This document shows positions 48,701-57,700 of a DNA stretch of 64,000 bases, piece after piece. The stretch spans positions 1,302,001 through 1,366,000 of the forward strand of contig JAZKJV010002611.1 of NCBI GenBank assembly GCA_037367405.1. Direction: 5' to 3'. The position numbers and the translations under genes are program-made. Below the pieces are notes generated by a model. It was not told the DNA's origin, made no database searches, and worked only from the letters and a program-made list of their open reading frames with translations. Origin of the DNA: Ottelia alismoides (taxonomy: Eukaryota > Streptophyta > Magnoliopsida > Alismatales > Hydrocharitaceae). Positions within the stretch are counted from its first letter, which is position 1; every line of letters starts with the position of its first letter.

Positions 48701-51700
48701 AATCCTATCCATTTCGAGCAAACCTTTGAAATATTGTTATAATTAAAAGTACGAGTAAATATGTCGAAGAAATTTATGTTATGTGTCAAACATATAATAT
48801 ATAGCAGCATAATAAATTGTGTATCCTATCTATTTCATTTTGCTTGATATATTGCAAAGCTTATTAAGTTTACGAGCATTGTTGGATTTGATATTTACGA
48901 ATCCATTCACTAAAAGAGAAATAGTAAGATTTTTGTGAAATAGTTGGACACAATTAATAGTAAATATGAAATTATGGGAACGAAAGAAGCATCAAATTTA
49001 GGCATTTATCTCATATAATAATTATTCTAAAGAAGCAGCTATTTGTAAGATTTTCAAAGTAATAAGTAAACCATTAAAATCATAAAAAAATACATCAAAA
49101 AAGCAGAAAATGCTTCGTAGAACGCATCGACCGCCTCGAAGCGGAATGTCTCAAAGATAAGCCTCAACCTCTTGAGACATAAGCCTCATTGGATTGGATT
49201 GAGGCACATGCCTCGAGGCTAAAAAGGACAGTTGAGGCGTACACCTCGACCGCCTCGAGGCTAGTTTTTTCATGCCATGATTGTTGGACATGTGTATCTT
49301 CAGTAGCCTTATGGGACTAGTAAGAAGCATGTAATACTCGATAAGACTCGACTCTCGCTAAGTAGCAGATCAGATTCTTGTGTATATATCAGAGAGACGA
49401 GACTTGGTTGTATTCTGAGAATAAGTGCGCTCAAGATTCTCTCACATCGCCTTTGCAGTGTCCTTGTAAAGAAGATTGGCAACAATGTTTGGATCGACAT
49501 TGTTGGTCATCCAAGTGATAACATGGCAATTGTCAACAAACCATGTGTCATAATCCTTATCCGTTTCAGAAAAAGAAACCTTTGTAAGAACTTAATTTTT
49601 GCGTTGGCCAACAACGAACACTTTGAAAGAACGAGATCATAGAACATATTTTTCGGAGCCCTTCAATTTGATAAAACCCGCACCATCAAAGAAGAAGTAA
49701 GGTATGCGGGCTTGGTCTCAATGGACATCATGGTGGTCACGTAGGTCAAGAAAAAGTTACCCAGAAAGTATTCTATGTCTTAATCATGCATTAAGGGACC
49801 TATTCAAGCATAAAGACGACTGCAGGAAGCCTCCGTGGTGGCTAGAGGGACAAGTGAGACCCAAGCTGTTGTTGGCGGCACTTAAGAGCCTTTAAACGGC
49901 TCGAGGAGGTGAAGACCCACCTGGAGGCAACGTCAAAGGTCCTGAAGACCCACCTGCAATGGTTGGAGGGATGTTGGAGGCCCTAGGTGTCGCTGGCGAC
50001 GCCTAGAAGCTCTCTTGGCGATGTACAAGGGCTGGAGCAGCACCTAGACCACCTCCAGGTGGCGCGAGAGGGTTGGAACAACGCCTAGCGGTGAGATCAT
50101 GGGGCATGAAGGCCCTAGGTGACGCGCGAGAGGCCTCGCGGCCCTCCCGGCGATGCGTGAGAAGCATGGAGGAATTTCTTTTCGTGGGTGGTGGCTACAA
50201 CAACGAATTAGGGCTGATAGTGGCGGCGGAGTTTAGGTCAAAACACCGGTATAGGGTCGTTGCTCCGATACCATGTGGAAAATAATGAAAGAACACAATG
50301 AGTTGTTTATTCAAGAGGTCAGGGTCCTTATATTGGATTAAACCCTAGAGAGCTCAAAAGAGCAAAATACATAGGTACCCCTGTGGAGTTACAATAGAAT
50401 ATATGAGTGTAATCTATCGTAACCTCTAACACAGAATATTTCTCAAAAATCAAAACTCAAAATTTTAAGTTACAAGCATCAAAAAATTATCGTAATCACA
50501 AGTTCAATCAAGAAAGTGTCGATTTCTATCGTGAAGACTTTAATACATTTGGATGTAAGCTAAAAATGACAACCCATACAAATAGATTATGAGAATCTAA
50601 GGAGATAACTTGTACTACTAGCATAAAAAGAAGAGAAAATGGGACACATTTAATATATCTTGGACAAGTGTAGATAAGGGGAAAATAAATGGAAGCAAAT
50701 TATTAAACATCATATTTCTTATCTAAATCTATTTCTGGAAGAAAGGAATCCACGTAGTTGACCAGATTTAATGTGTGAAAACTGGAATGTCTTAAGTTAA
50801 GTTGAGCTATATTCATATATAAAAATGATGCAATCCAAATTTTTTCTGACCCACCAAATTCCCCACGCTTAAGGTTCAGAACTAATTCACGCTGGACAGC
50901 ACTTTGATGATCAAACTCCTCCTCATTTCTTTCTGAAACACCTATTCACAGCCTGCACCTATACCCAAATTCCAAAATTCAGACAATGCAATGCAATCTT
51001 GGAGACAACTAAGCAAAGCCAGAAACCTGAACCATCGAAGTTAGCCAATACTCAAAATTTAATGCTTGCTCAGTAGTTATCTAACAATGGAGCAAGATGT
51101 GTCGTACAAATGGACTTGCAAATTATGCATAGCAATGGACATACAAATGCCACCAGTCCGAGATGGTCTAGATGGCAGCCAGGGAGCAGCCAATGGTCTG
51201 AATCGAAGAATATAGCATGAAAATATCATCGAAATTTCAGTTCAGCTAACCCAGCTGATTTCAGAACCGCCTATGCTTTCAATTTGCGGGATTCTGCTGA
51301 TATCGTTGGACAATCTCCGAAATGGGGAAGATGTGAAAAATCCTAAGATCCCAGATTTCAGTGAAATTTTGCCTTCTCCTTATCTTTGTTGCATTGTTTT
51401 CAAACGAGATTTTTATGTCATTTCTAAGATGAGTCTTCTGGCTCTTATATAAAAGTTAGTTGGTCTCATGTATCGCTAGATTATAGACGACTATTTGCAA
51501 ATAATCTTAAGAGTTATATAATTGTACTAGTATGTATAAATGGATCTTGATATATAAATCTTGTTAAATCCAACTTAAATAACACGAATATTTGATTAGA
51601 CCTGCAAGAGGGGGTGCACCAACTCTCCTCTAGACCAGCCCCCAGGATTGTTGACCGCACAGTGAGCCCCACATTTTGAACTTGGGGACTTCGCCTCCAA

Positions 51701-54700
51701 TTGATGGAGGTCATGAATATGAACTCAATTATAACTACATTGAGATGATTGACAAGTTGGGGCTCAAGGTATTTCACCAATAATTATCCCCAGTGTTCAG
51801 GAAATCGGCCGCAAGGGTTGCATATGCCCGTGTGGCATGCAGACTGAACCAATTTTATATGAATCGGTGCACTATGCACCCTAAGCGCAATTGTGGCCCG
51901 CATATGCCCCGTATATACCCCGCATACTGCTCCAACAGCTTCACTCTCACATCCTCTCGTTAGGGTGCTTACATCTGTAGCTCCGCCTCTTTCCTCCATT
52001 CAACTGTAAGAATATGCAATGCATATGTATACAATTGCATACGCCATTACGTAAATGCTATGTTTAATCATGTATTGTTTTCATGAGTATATGCAATGTA
52101 TTGTCTAATATTTTAATATATGTAGATTGAGGTTTTTCTCGTGTATTACAAATTTGCATGTATGTGTATTGAAGTTTTGTTATTATGAATCATCTGCTAA
52201 GCCTTCTCCCACTATAAGTAGGATCGGCTACATGGATTCTTGCTCAAATCCATGTTGAAAGATTCGACTATTTTTTACGCTGGCCGTCGAGAACCTAACA
52301 CAACCACTGCAAGAGTGGGATTTGAACCCTGGTCTTTTGTGTGGTAGATACACTGTACTACCACTAGACCATTAAGTGGGTACTTATTATGAATCATATA
52401 ATATGTAAAATTTTTATGACTATTTTTTTGTGATTAAATGTTATCCAATTAATGGCATCTACTCAATCACTTAACATGAACTGTTTTTTCTTAAATTTTC
52501 TTTAACTCCACTTTAATATATAAATTCAGTAGTAATATTATTTATGAGGGCCCTTCCAACACGACATGGTCCTTCCATCCCACGGAAGACCAAAAAATTT
52601 TGGCCATTAAATCTACTTTCAATGAATGTGATCAAAACCACTCTATTATACAAAATCATATTTGCAATAACCATCCATTCCTAATTTAGGGAGGTCAAAT
52701 ACGAAAATTTTGAGGAAAGAGGAAGACGCAATCATGTTAAAATATTATATCCTTGAGGGATTTCGGTGTAAAATAGAAGGTACATAATATACAAACTCAA
52801 GAAATTAAAATACCAAAAAAAGACAATTTCCAGTTTAGTAAGGTATTGTACTAATATAAATATTCACATATCTCCCCGTTGTTAGTTTTAGTGAGGGCAT
52901 TCATGGAAATTTCGATCGAACAGAAAGCATTTTATACTAAGAAAATGAAAATTTTAAGCAATTTTGGCATACAAAAAAGAAACACAAAATACAAACCCTT
53001 ACTATCTGAAGACAAGAGAGCGTGAGATTTCCACAGAATCCAAAATAGTATTAGAAGAAGTATTTAATGATGTCATTGTGCTTAATTGGAAATATTTATT
53101 TAATGGTGTTGTTGTGCTTTCTGATTCATTTTTGGGAAGGGAAAAAAATGAAACGACAAAGAATGCTTAATTATGAAATAAATGAAATATGTGTTACAAA
53201 GAAACCTATTAATATATTATGGTTTATGTTAATTCCATTCCGGTTAATTCCTTTTTGCATAGATATCATTTGAGACGAGTTGGTGGTTTTCACGAGAACC
53301 ATGGAGGGAAACTGGGAGATGATCCAATGAACCATGATATTGATCTTCCTTAAAAATGGAAGGACCATATCACATTGGAAGTATATCCTATTATTTATAA
53401 ATATTTATTTATTTTTAAATTAAAATTAGAAAACTACGCCAAAGCGCATATACCCCACATATGAGCCCGCATATCTCTTATTCAATATTCGATGGCATGT
53501 CTGAACGCATATGTATACTACTTTCCTACGCCTTAATAATTCCAAGAGAGCATATATTTATCGTTGCATCGACCCCCTCCTCAAAACACACACACACACA
53601 TGACCGGTCATATATATGCAGTATACTCCTATATATTGAGTTGCATATATATTATTCTTTTTAAGATTTTTATCTTAGATATTGCAATATCAATTATGCC
53701 CTTCCCTTTTTTGGAATATCAATTGCACCACCGACTTCTTCTACAATGATCGTGTGTGCCCCTTAGGTAAGTTGTCATTCATCCCCATCCCAAACGGGCG
53801 TTAACTTTGAGGACACATGGGTAACTAGAATAAAAATGAGGGTAGAAATGTCTTCTTCTTCTCATTTTCTTCTTCTTCTTCCTTCCACTCTTTATCTCTC
53901 GTCCTCCCCCTCTGGCCCTTCTTCCTCCTCTGACAGCCTTCTCCTCCGCCCCTCTCCCTCCATCCCCTCCTCCGATGACTCCCCCTCCTTTGACAACCTC
54001 TTCCTCTGTCCCTCCCCCTCCAGCCCCTTTTCCTCCGACCTCCACCCTCCAGCCCCTCCCCCCTCCTCCTAATCCTCCCCTTCCAACCTCACCTCCTCCA
54101 ACCTAGAAGATGCCCTAGAGGCTAGAGCACGGCTTGGTGAGGTGACTTAAAGGCAGGTGAATACGCGACCACAAGGCATCTAAAGCTCCGCTTGATGAGT
54201 CTATTTTGCTTCGAGGGTAATGATTGCGAGCGGAACTGTTGTTGAGACCCCAGTGGTCAAGGACTTCAAAGGCCTCTGACGGTGGAGTCTTAGGGAGTTG
54301 TAGTTACAAACTCTGCCAAGGGAAGATTGAGGTCTAGGTTCGTAGAATGTGAACTCGAGGCTGAAGAACGATCAATCGAAATCAAGGGACAGTTGGGGAT
54401 AATGGTCTCGCCTTGAGGCAAAAGGCTGCTTCTTTGAAGTAACTCTCCGGTGAGCTTCTTGGTTTTCAAGTAACTCATGTACGCAGCCAACAGGTGAGAG
54501 TTGCGTGCGAGGAAGCCTCTCTGGAGGTTGGTAGGAGATGGGTATCATTGGTTTTGTACAAGTACTACACAGAATTCCGAGAGAGTGGTCCTTCTATCTA
54601 CAACTATGGTGGCATGCCCCTCGATACTAGGGATCTGAAAGAGAATACTTGCAATCGGGGTATCTTTTCTCAAGCTTGCAAGCTCGATGAAGGGGAGGGA

Positions 54701-57700
54701 TGAGAGAAGGGTAGAGCTCCGTAGTCGAGATGGAGAAGGTATGGACGTAATGCTCAAATCCGCATGAGATATGGGCAGACGGTGTTCGGAAATGCAATCC
54801 ATGAGGCAATATATGCGTATGTGTTTACCCTTCCGAACTGCATGTCACATGCGACCACATGCCGTTAAAGCGCATATGCGGTCCAAGTAATCCACATATG
54901 TGTTTCCATCATCCCCGATTACGCATCTTAAGAAACAATATTTTTTTGAAGACTTATACATCATGATTTTTTTAAATTCTCATCAACAATATTTTTACAA
55001 CCTTAGATTCTGGAATCATAAATATAAATCATTTGGTATTATGATTTATTCATTGACTTAAAAAATTTGGTGATAATCTATGTTACTAATGCCAATAATC
55101 AGTGTTCAGAAAAGAGGCCGAGTAAGCCGCATACTCGGCCGCATACTCGTACTCGGGGGCCTTGCCGCTCCGAATATGATGAAACGGCCATATATGCGGG
55201 TTTACCTGCATACTCGGCCGAGTATACCCCCTATGCGGCCGCATACTCGGCCGCTTTTCTGATAGAACTTTTTTTATTTAATCTACAACCTAATAGCCCC
55301 ACCCGCATAATAGCATAGAACCGCATACTCTTCCGCATAAAACCGCATACTCCCCGCATACTCTCCCGACCGAGGATATTAACATAATATTAAATATTAA
55401 TTTATATTTTTAATAATACAAAATACCAAACCGCATAAAACCGCATACTCTCCCGCATACCGCATACTCTCTATGCAGTGACCCCTCCGACTGAATACCG
55501 CATAGCGCCATCCTGAACATTGCCAATAACGTATTTCTATGTCTTTCGCATCGAAAAATCAGCATCAATTGTTCAATGGGGGCATTTCTTTGTTTCATAA
55601 TTTATCATATTCATATAATTCAATTTAATGGATTGTGTAGCCACATCTGTCTTATCCAACATTCTTTTTTAATGAAATTAATCATGTAATTTAATATTTT
55701 GTCAACTATTTGTTATTATATTTTTACATTATTTTTCATTGTTTTTAATTATTTTAAATTAAAATAACATAAACCGCATAGTATGCATATGCTTCTACTT
55801 ATTCGCTTACTCACACTTCAGACCGCATGAACGAACGAACACCGCATAGGCGCATACTGACTTTCTGAACCTTGTGGGTAGAGGAGAAATCGGGGTTGGT
55901 TTGGGCAAAGGAAGCGGTCAAGGAGGAAGAACTCGAGGCAAAGTTGGGCGAAGGAGGAAGAGGTTGGGGCAGGGTTGGGCTGGGCAGAGGAGGTCAGGGC
56001 AGAACTTCTATGGGCAAAGGATGAGGTTCGGGTAGAAAGGTTAAGGGAGGAGGGGAGATTGATTTGAACAATTATACCCCTCTTAACAACATCATAGTTT
56101 GAATAAATCCTGATTTAGTTCATCTCATTGACGGTCACACTAACGGAATGGCGCAAGCGATAAATTGTGTAAGAAGTCAGGGGCTCAACCGATATTCCAA
56201 AAAAAGGAGGGCATAACTGAGATTGCAATATCTAAGAAGGGCACAACTGATAAAAATATACTTTTTAAAACACATGTATTTGTACATGATTTGGTATAAG
56301 TCAACCTTCTATTCACACGTCTATTTTAGCAAATAAGTGTCGCTAAGGAACATTTGATACCTTAATTTCAAAAAAATCAAATTTTAGAGACACTTTAGAA
56401 ATATCAATAAAATTTTCTTGAATTTCTCTTCCAAACTTTGACGAAATAAATCTAAAATTTGATGTTATGATTTATAATCCTAAGATAGCATTAAAAACCT
56501 AATGAAGCCTCCAACTGGTCTTCATATCATAAACGGCCTATCTATATTTTGTGACAAATTGGCAGGATAAGCTAAGGCCCTAAATGTCGGTTTCGGTCAC
56601 TATTTCGGTACCGAGCGAAACAGAATTTCGATGGAATTTCGGTGGAATTTCGACTGAAATTTCGGTCATTTCGGTCGCTTTTTGTACTAGGAACCCCATT
56701 TTTCGGTCATTTCGGTTGTTTCGGTCAAATTTCGATTTCGACTGGATATCGATATTCGACAGAAATTCGACCGAATTTCGCTGAAATTTGAGGCCATGGG
56801 ATAAGCTAGTTACACCATAGATTTTTGTCACATCTGTGTGCTGCAGAACTTGTCCCTTCAGCGGATTGTATAGAAATTTCCATATATATGTTAACAGAAA
56901 CTGGACTTCAGAAACTAAGAGTTGGAACAAGCTTAAGCTCACAAACTTTGCCACCCTGAAATTCAATAAACAGGCATATCAAGAATATGGATGACCATCA
57001 TCCGCTGATGAGCATCTTATTACCTTTCACAAAAGAAACAGCAATATAAAAAAAAGCTAAGCATAAACCCATTGCAAAAAGATCATAGATGTAAAAAAAA
57101 TGAAGAAACATGCCTCTTTAGTTCATCTTGTGCACGAACATAGCGACCCAATGCTTTCACGAATTTCTTGTTTTTGGACATCAACCTGTAAGGACAAAAA
57201 TAAAAGTTTAGTGAAGAGGGGACAAGAAGATAATGATGAAGATGATGAAGACAATGCATTTTTTTAAACACAAGACAATAATATAGACGATGACAAGGAT
57301 GATGATGACAATAGTGATGAAAATTATAGAGATAAAACTCAAACAGGGATGTATTCAATCCGGTGTTGTAAAAGTCGGGCGACTAGTCTAGTCGGTGGGA
57401 TGACCGGGTAACTATTGATTTATCGATCAATAGTCGATCAACTGATTATTCATCCCGATTAGTCGGCCGACTACGGATTATTAAGCAATTTTTTGCGTGG
57501 AGAAACCATTATTTATTTTATTTATTTTATTTATTTGCCTTTTTAAAAAGTAAATGTATTTTAATATGCTTAATATGTTATTTATATTCACTTATTTCTT
57601 TTAGTTTATTATGATAGTATATAAAGTGTTCAAACTATGTAAATATATGAGAATATATACAAATGGTTTATATACTTAAAATAATTTTAAAAAAATCAAA

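Larger units (their letters stand above)
39873..50431 (-). mobile_element. Ty1-copia retrotransposon C1, split by four later insertions
   Basis: The LTRs at 39873-40023 and 50274-50431 are similar (about 155 bp) and start TG and end CA on the element strand. The primer site TGGTATCGGAGC (iMet-type) abuts the 5' LTR at 50260-50273, and a purine tract (GAGGGCAAG) abuts the 3' LTR. Between them, gag, protease, integrase, RT and RNase H appear in copia order. Removing the two nested LTR elements with one TSD copy each and the 980-bp insert restores continuous coding and a length near 4.5 kb, normal for copia. Many stop codons, several from CGA to TGA type changes, show it is old. The flanking 5-mers do not match, so a TSD is not confirmed. 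Confidence 0.88.
53665..56260. mobile_element. MULE-like element with about 100-bp TIRs (2.6 kb), containing two nested hATs
   Basis: The left terminus (TTAGATATTGCAATATCAAT, then ATGCCCTTCCCTTTTTTGG) is repeated in inverted form at 56150-56260 with small indels. The flanks CTTTTTAA (53657-53664, 56261-56268) are a candidate TSD of 8-9 bp, though low in complexity. Subterminal regions are pyrimidine-rich on the left (53840-54070) and purine-rich on the right (55880-56050). No transposase is visible. Two hAT elements are nested at 54780-55874. Confidence 0.7.
38976..57113 (-). other. Giant intron B of the CCCH gene (18.1 kb), GC-AG type
   Basis: The acceptor at 38976 is TTTATGTTTCAG. The donor at 57113 reads AAAGAG/GCATGT, with GC instead of GT. 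Joining the exons across it gives DELKR-SQARLQ with no frame change, as in the protein family. The intron holds copia C1 with its four nested insertions, a SINE, and a MULE-like element with two nested hATs. Confidence 0.75.

Noticed and set aside
52194..52383. Functional tRNA gene
   Set aside because: A and B boxes are present but there is no complete cloverleaf, and a SINE-specific 3' part and TSDs are attached.
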